Below, piece by piece: positions 1 to 11,875 of a stretch of 51,675 nt of DNA. A program made the position numbers and the translations under genes. Every line of letters begins with the position of its first letter. Within the stretch, counting starts at the first letter, position 1. A model generated the notes under the pieces. The model saw nothing but the letters and a program-made list of their open reading frames with translations, was not told the origin of the DNA and made no database searches. Origin of the DNA: Ceraceosorus guamensis (taxonomy: Eukaryota > Basidiomycota > Exobasidiomycetes > Ceraceosorales > Ceraceosoraceae); contig NW_020290094.1 of NCBI RefSeq assembly GCF_003144195.1, forward strand, positions 1-51,675, in the 5' to 3' direction.

Positions 1-540
1 CCCCCCCTCCCCTTCTCCCCCAAACATACCTGTTCTGCCTTTGCTGCGTAACTCATTCATTCCGATTTCTTCCCCTCTCGCTCCACCTTCATCGACAGCA
101 TTCGCAATCACGCGTCGGGCAGCGACTCGAATCTTTATTTTTGACGCCCTGCGCGCCACACGGCGCTTCGCTGACCATCAGCGACGAATGCCGTCGTGCT
201 CTGCAGTACCGATGACTGCTCGCTGTAAACCACTCTCTACTCCTTCATCTTGTAGGCCAAATCTCAAAGCTCGGGCAACCAATCAGCCATCTTGGAGAAG
301 AAAAAGGGCACAGCACAAATGTATCCATAAGGCGATGCGTCAGTCTGCATTTTATCGCACTGTGATTGCGAAACGAAAGCTCCGACGAGCTGATGATGCG
401 ATGGAAACAGATACACGCAAGAGGTGCGCAGCGATCCAACTCTTCAAAAGGCAGAGCTAGACCATGTGTGCTTGTACATACGCCTAGAGATGTCTCAATT
501 ATGGCGCTGCGCGACACGGCACGCCACGGTGCAGCTCGCT
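1..540. other. Left edge and 3' flank of RIX1; no gene seen
   Basis: This stretch holds the downstream flank of RIX1, whose stop is at 541. It begins with a C-rich run at the window edge. Several frames are open for 60-140 codons on both strands, but none has a recognisable domain, a convincing intron or a run of protein-like composition. An exon of a gene lying outside the window cannot be excluded. Confidence 0.5.
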
Positions 541-3500
541 TCATTCTTCTTCGCTCTCCTCATCGGAAGATCTGAGGTCCAAAGTGGGCATAGCCTCATC
601 ATCGTCATCATCTTCATCGCTGTCCCTCGCCCCTTGCAGCACTTGCTGTGAACGCGTCTGTTCAGAGCGGTGCAGAAGCTGCGGAGAGCGCTGAGAATGA
701 CTGCTAGTGGTGCGAGACATCTCGGCAGTGAGCATGTCCGCGTCCGTCTGCGATGATGCGAGCTGCACATCCTTCCGACTCTTGGCCAAGGGGGACGCTG
801 GCGAGGCATCTCTCTCCCTGCTGGCAGCAGCAGCAGCAGCAGCAGCACTCCTGCTCGTAGCAAAGATCTGCGCACTCGCACTGACATTGCTACTGCCCAA
901 AGCGCTCGCCACTCTTTCCGGAGAGATGGAGATGCGCCTATTGCTGGCTAGCGAGGGAGACCCCATGGTGGGCGTAGGGGCTCGCGTGTGCGGTTTGACA
1001 GGCTCCAAATTATCCTCCTTCGCTTTGGACAACGGAGGGCTGCTGTGCGGAGCACCTTGCGAGAGTGTCCTCGAGATCGCCGACGAAGACGGTATTTGCT
1101 GCGGGAAATGTGCATCCACCAAGTCTTCACCTTGTGTATGCGCCGCAGGCTCAGGAAGTTGGGACGCATCTTCGATCTTAACAGCGCGAGGAGTCCAGCT
1201 GGAGCTTCGAGTCCGATCGTCGGTCAATCCCACGCTTCGAACCGCATCGAGAGCGATCCTATGCTGAGCGGCCTCGTCGGCATCCACCATGCGTAAGTCC
1301 TCCATCTCCGCATCCGCATCCCATTCCGTTGGTCTCTCGTCCGCTGCTCTTGCGAGCCTTGGGGGCAGTCTAGGATTGATGACCGTTTCCAATACCTTGG
1401 AGAGCTCCGTCGCTGCTAGTCTGACCTCTGCGTGCGGGTACTGCAACGCTCTGGTAGCAAGGCTGGGCACGTGAGCCAGAGCCAAGGACAATAAAGCCGA
1501 TGAGGCGTCGCTCAGTACGTGCTGCAAGTATCGCAGAGCTCCTTTGGCAATCTGAGCATTTGCGTTGCTCGCTGTGGAAGTTGTGGTGGATGTGTGGCCT
1601 GTCGAGAGGGAAAGGAGTCCAAGGGCGATGTTAACCTGCGCTGCGGCGTGTGAGAGCTTGCGATGCTCGGGTGTCAGATCCGTGTCGAGTGGAGATGAAA
1701 GCGCGCAAAGAATATCCACGCACGCCACCGACGTCGCCTGTTCATCCTCCCTCAACAATCTCAATTTGCCACTTCTAGGTCCATCTTGCGCAGCTGTTCC
1801 GACCAGTACACTTCCAGTCGCATCGTCCGATTCGTATTTGCGCCTCTTCCTGGCCGACTTCGAGTTGGAGCCAGAGCCGTGGAGAGTGGACGCTGGAGAA
1901 GAGCCCGCGTGCGGATAAGACAGCCACTGGCTGACTCTGCTCAGCGCAGCAGTAGTAACACGCAGAAGCAAAGGATCGGCAGGGTCTATCATTCGAGCCA
2001 AATCTGCGCCCGGTATGGAACCCTCGTCGGAGCTGACTTTGGAGCAGAGCAGTAGAGCGAGCGCTCTGCTTGCCGAGCATCGCGAAGTCGAAGGCGTGTC
2101 TTTGTTGCTTACCAAGTCGGACAGAGCATCGACCAGCCTCCAGAGGTTCTTGGCAGATGCCAGACCGGCTCGAGGCACGGTAAGAGCTAAGACTGCTAGA
2201 CACTGCAAGGCGCTTCGCTGAGCTCTTGGAAGCGCTGCTGTCTGGAGAGCCTGCAACGAAGCGTCGGTTGACGGCGCTGCCTCGGGCGCAGGGGGCAGCG
2301 AAAGGATCGGGATGATGATCGTATCGAGAAGCTCGTGGAGCGGAAGAGGCACCACAGTAGCTGTCGAAGCGCAGAGCATGAGGCTTAGGATTCCGCTGCG
2401 ATCGGCAGAGCCAAGCATCGACTCCAATCTCTCTAGTGCGATTGGCAAAGCCTCGTGTGGATCCTTTGGCAAGATTGAAAGAATGTTACTTTCTGAGCTG
2501 GGAGCGCTACCTTTCCGCCCTTTTACATCTGCCGCAGAAGGCGCAAAGGTGCTGGAGATGGCTTGCCACGAGAATCGAGCAGCTGAGATGGCGGGATGAA
2601 TGGTGGCGCTCCACAAATCTGCAGCCGAGCTGCCTGCCTTTTCAGCCTGGCTTGTGCCCCCCGTCGTATGTCCGGTCCAATGCAGAGAAATGAGAGCCTG
2701 CACGGCTTGCGGATGACCATTCGAGGATGCGCTTGGGGCTATCTCGTAGACTAGCTTGGTGAGCGCGGCGTGCAGCCGAGGACTGAAAGGTCGATAGATG
2801 GATGGATGCAGCCTGATGTTCAAAACGACGTGGGGTAATGCGGACAGCTGCTCGGAGAGTGACGAGCAGATCGATTGTCAATGGCAATGCTCCGAACCGG
2901 GCAGCATGTATGCGCCCAAAGGTGGAGCAGATCCTAACTCACGGCGAACGAATGACCCTTGGCTGCGGCCTCGATGAGCAGAGTGAGTGCCGTTGCCAAA
3001 CGGCTAAGATTAGGACTGACAACTGTTCTTCTGTACTCGGGTCTGCTCTCCGCTTTCGCAGGCTCGCCAAAGATGACCCATGCCGCCTGCAGCAGCTCGC
3101 CAACACCATCATCGGACAGACTGGCCAGCTTGGCATTCTCACTACCCCGGCCCGGACGAACTTCCTCCTTCGACGCTGCTTCGCCGTAGGACAAGAGCGC
3201 ATTCAGGGTGCTCGTACCCCACTCCGATGCTCGGGAGTTCGGATCGCAAGACAGTTGCAGGATTGCAAGTCTGGCACCGTACGATGCGTGAGCAGGAGTA
3301 TTGAGAGCAGAAGAGGTGATAGTTGCCAGTCTGTTCAGGACCGAGTCCAAGGAGATTGAGCTCGAAGCAGAGGCAGGAGTCGGGGCAGAGTTGGGATCAC
3401 ACTTGGCAGCTTCGTGCTGGAAGCATTTGCTCAGCAAGTCTGTGGATTGCAGAGCATCTATGAGCGCCCACAGCGTCCCATTTTGAATTGTGCTGGGCAG

Positions 3501-3581
3501 AAGAGCTCGCAGCTGACGAAGCGGCGTCGTAGCCGTCGAGACGTGGCCCCCTCCGTTTGGGAGGATCTGAAAGGACGACAT
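541..3581 (-). CDS. RIX1: Pre-rRNA-processing protein RIX1 (PELP1/RIX1 family)
   Basis: Exons on the minus strand are 3581-2943 and 2847-541, giving 981 residues. The intron 2848-2942 has a GTGAGT donor and a CAG acceptor and keeps phase 0. The start is the ATG at 3581. Known role of the family: RIX1 is the scaffold of the Rix1-Ipi1-Ipi3 complex, which in the nucleolus and nucleoplasm helps remove ITS2 and remodel pre-60S ribosomes. What is seen: a helical, repeat-like N-terminal half; a stretch just after the junction (LNIRLHPSIYRPF) that resembles the RIX1 domain; a low-complexity Ser/Ala-rich second half; and a strongly acidic C-terminal tail (DEDDDDDE, DEESEEE), as in PELP1 proteins. It is longer than the yeast protein, mostly in the low-complexity part. 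It diverges from the WKF gene over a 472-bp promoter. Identity rests on recalled family resemblance. Confidence 0.72.
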
Positions 3582-4053
3582 GATGCAGAGAGTGGGCAAG
3601 CAGCCAACGGCGATCTTTGCCGGGCGTCTCGAGCTCGCTGAACCTTTCAAGGGATCGACTTTCGAATCGGTGGTGATGGCAGCTGCGAATGTATGCCTCC
3701 GACTCGCGACTCCTGGTGAGTCGTGGGGGAGATCTGCCTGCCGCGGTGTTGGCGGTTAGGAGTCGTGAGTGCTGTCGAGTTGTCGCGAGGCGAGCCCTTG
3801 CTGCACGCGATGCGCACGCTTCCTTGAAATTTTTTCCGGTGGCTGCGCGCGTTGTGCGCACAAAACGGCGCTTTCAGGTTCCGTGCGGCAGCGGAGGGGG
3901 TTTGGGTGCGTACATGCAGCCATGCAATCGTGAATGCCTGCTCACCTTCCTCAACGCCCCAGCACACTCCCCTTTCTGCTGCCTCATATTTGAGTCGAAA
4001 GCGACATCGGCTGCAAGATTCCAAGGCTTCTGCACCGGTAAATTAGACTGACA
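3582..4053. promoter_or_regulatory. Divergent promoter shared by RIX1 and the WKF-domain gene
   Basis: This 472-bp gap separates two divergent genes whose families both act in ribosome assembly. It contains TGAAATTTTTT at 3825-3835, close to the ribosome-biogenesis RRPE element (TGAAAAATTTT in yeast), and one exact AATCGTGAAT motif at 3926-3935, 119 bp before the WKF start codon. A clean PAC box (GCGATGAG) was not found. Function is inferred from position and resemblance only. Confidence 0.45.
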
Positions 4054-5436
4054 ATGAGCGCAAAATCGACACGCAGCGGCTCAAAGAGGACAGTGAGCGA
4101 TGCGAGAAAGAGGAAACGCAAGACTAGGAGCCGAAAGAGATCTGGCGCTGCATCGAGGACCAATGACACGGCAGCAGAGGCTGCCGAGAGCAGCGATAGC
4201 AGCGATGAAGAGGAACAGAATAAGCCGAAGAGCGGTCTTGGTGCTCTGACAGAGGCGTCAAGAGAAGTCAGAGGCGTCAAAAGTAGCGAGGTGGCTCGGA
4301 GGCAGAACGCGGACGACGATTCATCCTCCTCCTCCTCCTCCTCCTCCTCCTCCTCCTCCTCCTCCTCGTCGGACAGCGACTCTGACAGCGATCACATCAC
4401 GAGTAAGCCCAAACGGCGGAGAACGCGCAAGAGAAAGGTTGGGAAGAACGTGCTTGGGCCATCCGCCGGTGAAGCGCCCGCTCCTGCCTCTCTTCCAGCA
4501 TCGACACTTGAAGCTCCAGCGTCTGACGATAAGCAGCACGCCGCGATTGCGAATGCTTCCGCAGCTGCAGCAGCTCATAACATGGAGAAACCCGACTGTC
4601 CTGATCCTAAGCATGATGCGAGACTGGGAGAAAGCGCAAAGGCATGTGAGTAAATGGGACTCTGCCTGGTCATACGTTGCTTCAGCTCCGCCCAGCGTCA
4701 TCAGCGCTCACACACATCACATGCGCAAACTTTGACTGTCATAGCCTTGATGTATGCGCATCAGTACTTCTACGACAAACCCAATTGGAAATTTTCCAAG
4801 GTGCGCCATCGTTGCTAGTGTGCGCATGCAGAGCTGTCCATTTCCCATTTCACTGACTTTTGGACGCTTCACTCGGGGGACCGCGCACGACAGGCTCGTC
4901 AGACGTGGCTTCTACGGCATGTGCTCTCGCTGTCATCCACCGACGCCATCATCAATGCAAATGAAGGCCCACACCCATCTCCTGTTGCAGCACCTAAAAC
5001 CACGGAGCAAGCTGAAGAGCCAGGTCAATCCGATCACCTGAAATCATCGGCTTTTCCCGACGAATATGTGCATTTGGTCGGCGGCTACCTGAGCACTATG
5101 CAAGGAGCAGGCAAGCAGGTGAGATACAGCGCAACTCGGTCTGAGGAATTCATGTCTGCGTCGCGCGCTAACTCAGAAATGCCTATGCCTTGCACCAATG
5201 AACAGAGGCTGACAGATGTTCTTCGCCAAGCCCTTTTGGCTCCAGCAGCACGCACAGGAGGTCAAGACAATCCCGTGTCAGAATCTAATCAGGCACCCGT
5301 TCCAGCCAGCACGGCCTTCGGATCGATGGCCGTAGCACAAGAGCGAGCTGCTGAAGGAGCGCCAGATGCAGCTCTGGTCGAGGGCAGAAGACAAAGGGCA
5401 AGAGAATTACTGGTAGCTATGGGAGAGGTTGTTTAG
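4054..5436 (+). CDS. WKF-domain nucleolar protein (C7orf50-like)
   Basis: Exons are 4054-4645, 4745-4800 and 4894-5436, giving 396 residues. Donors are GTGAGT and GTGCGC. The first ~200 residues are disordered and basic/acidic, with KRKRKTRSRKR near the start and a run of about 17 serines encoded by a TCC microsatellite. The second and third exons join to NWKFSKARQTWLLRHV, followed by the GYLSTMQGAGKQ segment. This is the WKF domain (formerly DUF2373) of human C7orf50, a nucleolar protein linked to pre-rRNA. The ~100 residues after the domain are Ala-rich. A further 58-nt intron (5119-5176) with a textbook CTAAC branch site and CAG acceptor can be drawn, but its use would shift the frame to an early stop, so the open reading is kept. 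The precise molecular role is unknown. Confidence 0.75.
4321..4368 (+). repeat. (TCC)n microsatellite coding for poly-serine
   Basis: About 15 tandem TCC/TCG triplets lie inside exon 1 of the WKF-domain gene and encode a serine run followed by SD repeats. Length variation here would change the protein without shifting the frame. On the opposite strand it reads as a spurious poly-glycine frame. Confidence 0.9.
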
Positions 5437-6398
5437 ATGCTTTTGACTTGAGCTTCATCAGGTCATAGAGGCGAATGCAATGCGTGACTCTGCACACCCA
5501 CACAGTCTAGAGTATCTGAAGACAGAGCGCTACAACAGTCACAATCACGAATCCGGCGGAGCAAATGTGCTGTCCATGCTGCTCCACCGGTTTGGTCGCT
5601 GCACAGTCTTTCGAGGCCGCCTCATGCCTTGCGCATCAGAGCATCATCGTCTTTGACGGGATGCTAGTGACGTGTGAGAGTTTGCCTCCAGAGCGAGACA
5701 AAAGAAGGCGGGGCCGATGAGGATGAGAAGCATCCAGGACATCCATCGTCATCCCACGTGACCCTTGATGCGCTTGTGCATTTGATGATTCTCGTTTCAG
5801 CAGACTCATCTGACTCAAAACTGTTGTGACTTCTGATTACAAAATCTGTCTCTCTGCGGGCGCGGGCGTTGCTTGCTGCGTAACGTCTTGCGGGGGAAAT
5901 TTTGTTCGCAAAAATCGTGCATCGTGCATGATCGTGCTCGAGATGCATGCAATTCAAATCGTGAATGCAGGCAATCACGAAGCAGAACCTTGAAATGCTG
6001 CACCGCTCATTCGCACGCACCCACTCCTCTGTCCCTCGCTGCGCTTCACCTTTGTCAGACGTGAGTCACGCTCCACATCCGCCCGCCTCGATTGCTCGAC
6101 GATAGCGATCACAGCTCGAAGGTCATCGACCATCCCAGAGGGGTTGACAAGCTTGGCAAGAGGCGCCTTGTAATTGGCACTCCGGCTTCCAGCGACCAGC
6201 AGCCTAACTTCAACCAGCGGTTCGGCTCACTCTTGAAAGGTACAAGACCTCGCAAGGTCACACGGAAGGCTTGCGCAACTCTTTTTGGTCCCCCACTGGT
6301 GAATCAAGCATCCTAAATCTTCCAAAGCCTGAACGGATCGAGCTATCTTTCTGCCACAGGTGCGAAGAACACCGCGCGCAGCGCATACATCCGTCAAA
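5437..6398. other. Intergenic; 3' flank of WKF gene and RIM2 promoter
   Basis: No gene is seen in these 962 bp. The stretch holds one exact AATCGTGAAT at 5957-5966 (433 bp before the RIM2 start), a close relative on the other strand (AATCACGAAT near 5546), and a run of short GTGC/ATGC palindromes around 5920-5950. Short open frames on both strands have no family resemblance. Confidence 0.5.
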
Positions 6399-7971
6399 AT
6401 GAGCGCAGAAGCCGGTCCATCGCGAAGACCAGCGGTCGCAGGAGGCGCCACCTCCCTGCTGGCCTCACCTCCCTCATCCGAGACGCAAACATCCACCGCA
6501 TTCAATGCCGAAGCCTCGCGCTCCATCGCATACCGCAGCGCTGATCGACCTGAAAGCTCGTTGCGATCTGTTCGAAAAGCGGTGGCACCGCCGGCATGGT
6601 TACATTTCGCAGCAGGAGGCGCAGGAGGCATGTGCGGTGCCATCGTGACGTCGCCCTTGGACGTAGTCAAGACTCGTCTACAGTCCGACTTGTATCGAAC
6701 CAAAGCTCACAACTTGGTCGGCAGCAGCACCACCACCGCATCTGGCGGAGTGGTCGCGCAGGGAAGAAAGTTGGCCTACCATTTTGTGGAGACGGGCCAC
6801 ATCTTGGCCGAGATTTGGACAAAGGAAGGACCCAGGGCGCTGTTTCGAGGACTTGGACCCACGCTCGTGGGCGCTGTACCGGCCAGGTGAGTCTGAACAC
6901 TCGGCGATGAGAGTGTATTGGTGATGATTCGAGTGCTGTCATGCTGATGGTCGTCACTACAACTGGCACCCGCGTTGCAGAGCCATCAACTTCTGGACGT
7001 ATGGGAACGGCAAGGCGTTGATAGCGGAGCATTTGAACGATGGCAAGGAGACAGCTGCGGTGCATTTGGCAGCTGCGGCAAATGCGGGCATCGTCACTGC
7101 AACAGCAACCAACCCGATCTGGGTCGTCAAGACGAGACTGCAGCTGGAAGCTCACGCTCAGGACGCGGAGCGCGCGTCTCAGAGAAAGGCAGCGGTGACG
7201 CCCTCGAGCGCTTCCAAGGCCGCTGTCAGAGGTCTACAGCAAGCTTCATCCCCTGCCACATTCTCTACAGCGTCATCGAGCAGGAGTGTGTCTGCACCGC
7301 TCTCAAAGGTCTACTTCAAACCCACACCTGCTCCCAAGATGAAAGGAGCGACATCTCTGCAAATGACGCTTCGCATCATCAAGGAAGAGGGAATCCGAGG
7401 AATGTACAGGGGCATGTCAGCTAGCTATCTGGGCGTTGCTGAGGGAACTATCCAATGGGTACTCTACGAACGCATCAAGAGGTGGAAGCCGGCAGGAGAG
7501 CGGAGTGCGGAATCGAGCACGAAAAACAGCAGATGGAGCAACACCATTGGAGCTGCGGGCATTGCAAAGCTCACGGCAAGCCTCATCACATACCCACACG
7601 AGGTGAGTCGTCCTAGGTGTTTGTTGTCAAGTCAGTGGTTGGTGCTGATGCTGCGTCGCCATATTCTTGCGCAATGTCAGGTCCTGCGAACCAGGTTAAG
7701 ACAGCAGCCACCAGCAGGCACGTCCCAGCCCAAGTACACTGGTCTGAAACAGACGCTTATGCTGGTACTGAAGGAAGAAGGAGCAGCGGCACTGTATGGA
7801 GGCTTGTCGGCTCACCTGCTCAGAGTGGTCCCCAATGCAGTCATCATGTTCAGCGTCTACGAGCTCGCTCTGCACCTTGGATCTAGAAGCGATGCTACAC
7901 AGCAGCAGCAGCAGCGGGCGACGTCTGGTGCTGCAGATCATGCTCGGATAGACGCCGAGAGGAAAGTGTAG
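6399..7971 (+). CDS. RIM2: Mitochondrial pyrimidine nucleotide carrier (SLC25, RIM2 type)
   Basis: Exons are 6399-6886, 6981-7602 and 7681-7971 (466 residues), all with GTGAGT donors and matching phases. The protein is a three-repeat mitochondrial carrier. Its three signature motifs are visible: SPLDVVKTR (residues 85-93), NPIWVVKTR and YPHEVLRTR. Tryptophan in the second signature and the overall order match the Rim2/SLC25A33/36 subfamily, which exchanges pyrimidine (deoxy)nucleotides across the inner membrane and supports mtDNA maintenance. The N-terminal ~65 residues are a disordered extension. A Ser/Ala/Lys-rich insertion of about 60 residues sits between the two halves of repeat 2, typical for this long subfamily. 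The ATG at 6399 is the first in frame. Substrate is assigned from the family, not from the sequence itself. Confidence 0.9.
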
Positions 7972-9657
7972 CACTGAAGAGATCTCGCCCTGCCATCGCT
8001 CTTGCGAAGTGGCAATGCTGGCCCAGCGCTTACCCCGTCAGTCACCACTCAGAGATTTGATCGCTCATGCCTTCTAGAATACATGTATACAATCTCTTTC
8101 ACTCACCCATCCTCACTTTGGATTGGCAATCGCAAAGAAAAGGCCTACGTGACGCGGGTGCGAACACTCTTCCGCGTGGTCTTTGCTGAAACGGCTGCGT
8201 AAGAAGGCATCGCATCGAGCGCAAGGCGTGTGACTGCCACGAGCTGCTCAAAGTGCGACAGCCCCTCGCGCGTTTGACTGGCCAGGGCTCATCCAGATGC
8301 TCGCTTCGCGGCTGGCGACAGAGTCACAGTAGAGGCAGACATCGGAATTAATCTACCAATTTCCCGACACGAGGCGAGGATAGCCATGCAATACCTGTAA
8401 TAGAGTGGAACCGCAAATGGACTTGCGTGCGAATTGATTCTCGACTCTGCACACCTAGATGATTACAGGCAGCTTCGCGCTCGTTGAACGATGATGCTCG
8501 GCGATGCACCATTCGCTGGAGCGAATATCGTCTAGGAAGGCTGCAGCATGGCAGAAGTGTTTACATGGAGATTCCTTCCTGCGTGGAGCGCGACAAAGGA
8601 GACTGTGCAGAATTCGTCGACTCGTATTTCGAACATCATCACTCACTGACTCGATCATCACCCAAGACTTTGCAATCAGAATCACTCAACTGTGTGCTGC
8701 ATGCCCATCACCACCCGCGGGTTGCCGACAAGGCTGCGACGCGTACGGCAGCAGTAGGAAGGCTTAACGCCGAGCCGTTACCGCGCGGGCGCGTCTTGAA
8801 TGTCCTCTTAATTGCGCGTATGTCCTGTCATAACACGCAGCAGCGCGCGAGCTCGTTTCTTGATCCTTACAATACGCTACCGTAACGTGCACGCTTACAG
8901 TACAGTCACGAGTCTAGGCCGGTACTGCATGGTATACCTTCTTCGTAACGTGTGGCTGAATTGTGCACCAATTTAGGCACAAACTGAGGAAAATCCGCCG
9001 CCGAGTCGACATACAGGCGACGACGGAGGTGTTTCGGGGAATTTTTGTGGTCTTGTGCATGCATGCATGCTGATGGACTTGACTGGACATCAGGCTGCTG
9101 GTCGCAAATTCGCGCTCGCCCCCCACTCACGACTCGTGACCGTGACCGCTTGCTCACCCGCAAATTTGCGCTGCGCGATCCCAGCTGCAGCACCGGCCGT
9201 ACAGCAGCTTGCCCGCCATACCTGTACCCGGTCCGAGTGCCTGTACCGGCACGACAGCTATGGATGCGTCATCATGACTTCTTTTTCTGCCTCTTGTTGA
9301 GAGCAGCTAGAGGTTGCGATTGGTGCGTGATGGACCAGCGCCCATATCAACATGACCGTACGCGAATCGTGAATGTTAAGTCCGAAGTGGAGTCACATTG
9401 TGGTCATTCCTTGCATTTGACCGGGGCACAAGCTGGACAATGCAGTTGTGAATCAAATGCGCGCGCGAGTCGTGCGTTCCAAGTGGAGGTTTGCGATGCT
9501 CGGGTGCGCATACATATACAGCAGGCACAACAGTCGCGAGCTTTTCATTTCCCTGATCCTCACCCCCATCAACCCAGGTCCTCCCGCGCACCAAATATCG
9601 CTCAGCTTTCGCATTCGACCAACATCCCCAACTCCAACATCAGCTTGACTCGCCAAC
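7972..9657. other. Intergenic 1.7 kb between RIM2 and the NmrA-like gene
   Basis: No gene could be supported here. The region carries many short palindromes: TGCATGCATGCATGC at 9056-9070, ACTCACGACTCGTGA at 9125-9139, and one exact AATCGTGAAT at 9365-9374. An ATACATATAC stretch near 9509-9518, about 145 bp before the next ATG, could serve as a TATA-like element. Apparent long frames on both strands (for example 9045-9866) are driven by GC-rich composition and lack any domain. Confidence 0.5.
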
Positions 9658-10898
9658 ATGTCCAGCTCAGCAGCTGCCAAGCGCATCGTCGTCTTTCTCT
9701 CCACTGGCAAGCAAGGCACCGGAGTAGTCAAAGCTCTCAGCGCGCTCAACTCGGCCAGCACAGATCCAGCGTTCAAAGTGCTAGCAGTGACGCGCAGCGC
9801 TTCATCCAGCAAAGCCAAAGCTTTTGCAAAGCTCCCTGGTGTCGAGATTCTCGAGAGCGAATATGATGCTGCCAAGGTATTCGAAAAGGCGCTCAAAGGT
9901 GGACCCGTGTATGGTGTCTTTTCGTGAGTAGATGCGCGTCCAAGCGGGCACGTGAGAGCACGTGTTGACGGAAAGTCTCTTTTTTCTCGGCATCGCCATC
10001 ACACAGCGTACAGCAAAGCTTCGACAATCCCAACGGAGGGGTCAAGGGAGAGACCGAGCAGGGCATCCAAGTGGCAGATGAGGCAGCCAAGGCTGGCGTG
10101 CAGCACCTGATCTACAGCTCTGTCGACTTCGGTGGATTGGCAAAGACCGACATTCCCCACTTTGAATCCAAGAGGCTGGTAGAGCAGCACATCGAAAAGC
10201 TGCAAAAGGCGAGCCCGAGCTTGAAGACGACGATTTTGAGACCGACGTTCTTTATGGACAATATCTCTCAAGATGGAGGATTTTTGGGCAAAGCTGTTCT
10301 CACTGCTAGCATCAACACTGTCAAGAAACCTCTTCAGATGGTGAGTATGAACTCGCAAGCAGCTCCTTGACATTACCCAAAGCCAACTTTTGGGCTTGTG
10401 CGCTGACTTGACTGAACGCCGACGCTCAACGCACCTCTTTTTTTTTCTTTTTCTTTTTTTTTTTTTCTTTCCCAGATCGCATGTTCCGACATTGGCTTCT
10501 TTGCAGCTCTGGCGTTCCAGCAGCCGGAAAAGTACGCTGGCAAGTCCCTCTCGCTGGCCGGCGACGAGCTCGACATGACGCAGCTGCGCAAGCAATTCGC
10601 AGAGGTTCAAGAGTATCAGATTCCTCAGACGTTCAGCCTCATCGGGTGGCTCTTGGCCAATGGTCTCAAAGAGGTGAGCCCAGGTGTGCCCTTGGCCTTT
10701 AGCTACTCTCTTGTTGGCAATACGAAAGAGGAAGACTGACATTTGCCAGATTGGTTGCTTCCTGCTCGTGCTCGTGCTCAGCTCAAAACCATGTTCGCTT
10801 TCTTCAACAACACCGGCTACTCCGTCAATATTGCGGAACTGCGCGCCCTCAATCCCAACCTTAAGACGTGGCGAGACTACGTAAAGACCGAGTACTGA
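9658..10898 (+). CDS. NmrA-like family NAD(P)-binding Rossmann protein
   Basis: Exons are 9658-9923, 10007-10340, 10476-10673 and 10782-10898 (304 residues). A glycine-rich dinucleotide-binding loop (STGKQGTG) follows the first beta strand (RIVVFL), as in NmrA/HSCARG atypical short-chain dehydrogenases. Next come HLIYSSVDFGG and the ILRPTFFMDN segment usual for this family. NmrA-like proteins bind NAD(P) and often act as redox sensors rather than enzymes; some members reduce quinones or phenolic substrates. No classical YxxxK pair in its usual place was noticed. Intron 2 carries a very long T-rich tract before its CAG. In the last intron an upstream TTTGCCAG could act as a competing acceptor but gives the wrong frame. 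The substrate and partner are unknown. Confidence 0.85.
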
Positions 10899-11875
10899 AC
10901 GAGTTGCCGCATCAGCTTGTCCCATGACGTCGCTATATATCGAAATGGCTGGAACGTTTTCAGAACTGGATGAAGGATACCCATGCACGCATCCAGTTGA
11001 CTTGAAACGGATCTGGCAATGAAATTGGTGAATCGTGAACGATTTGTGAACGAGGCGTCAGCAATGTGAATCGCAGTCGCAGTCGCAGTCGCAGTCGCAG
11101 TCGCAGTCGCAGTCGCAGTCGCAGAGTGTGGTCGTGAGTCTGTGAGTATAGAGCAGTCACGAGTCTGTCTGTCTGTCTTGCCTGCATGAGCTGCCATGCG
11201 TGGTTCAGACCACCGCGGTTAGGATCGAGGCGCGCGCTCGCTTAATTCATGGCGCGGGAATTGAGCAGGCTCCGCGGAGATGCGCAGACTCTCCGCCGTC
11301 GCGCGCGGCGCAAGGTGAAAGCGCTAACCGCGTGAACGATTCGAGGTTGTGGATGTGCTGCATGGTCACTCGATCACACTCGTGACTGAATTGACTGGAC
11401 ATGCAAGCGGGCTGCGCGACGGCGACAGCGCACTGATGATTCCAGCCACGACTCATAGATCCACTCAAACTGTCATGTGACTACTCACGACTACTTTGAC
11501 TATTCGATTCAGTTTTGAGTGATTCTGATTGACACGAGTCAACTCAAGACGCAGCAGCACTCACGCGTCACATTCGATCATCGCTCGCCCTACAGCTTCC
11601 TGCCTTTCGCGCCCGACACTGACAGTCAAGATTCGTGCCTCGTCGCGCAACGCTGCACGAAGCACGTCTCGCCTTTGACTTGGACTCGCGACTCGTCGTA
11701 GTCTGAACCCACCAGCTTTCGAAGCATTCCCATTCATCGTTCGGAGCAAAGGTGCCAAGAAGAGGCTAGCAACATACATCCACCTACGCTGCCTCGCTCG
11801 CTCGCTCTCCATCCAGAGAGCGCTCGACATCATTGCACAATCAGCTGGCAACACTCCCGCAAACAAGAGGCAGTC
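10899..11875. other. Intergenic; 3' flank of NmrA-like gene and SPC1 promoter
   Basis: No gene is supported in these 977 bp. The stretch contains a (TCGCAG)9 array, GTCGTGAGT at 11131-11139, ACTCACGAC at 11483-11491 and several looser TCGTGA/TCACGA sites. An ACGCGT lies near 11571. The 150 bp before the SPC1 start codon are C/T-rich with a TCGCTCGCTCGC run, as expected of a fungal promoter/5' UTR. Confidence 0.5.
11071..11124 (+). repeat. (TCGCAG)9 hexanucleotide microsatellite
   Basis: Nine perfect tandem copies of TCGCAG lie about 170 bp downstream of the NmrA-like gene. It is noncoding in the model and ends in AGTGTGGTCGTGAGT, so it directly abuts one copy of the dispersed GTCGTGAGT motif. 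Confidence 0.95.

Noticed and set aside
4321-4701. Poly-glycine frame on the minus strand
   Set aside because: It is the complement of the TCC microsatellite in the WKF-domain gene.
9045-9866. 273-codon + strand frame before the NmrA-like gene
   Set aside because: It overlaps the true first exon in another frame and has no domain; the composition is Arg/His/Ser noise.
9999-10988. 329-codon open frame on the minus strand
   Set aside because: It runs antisense across NmrA-like exons and introns; a poly-Lys stretch comes from the intron T tract. The + strand model has domains and clean splice sites.
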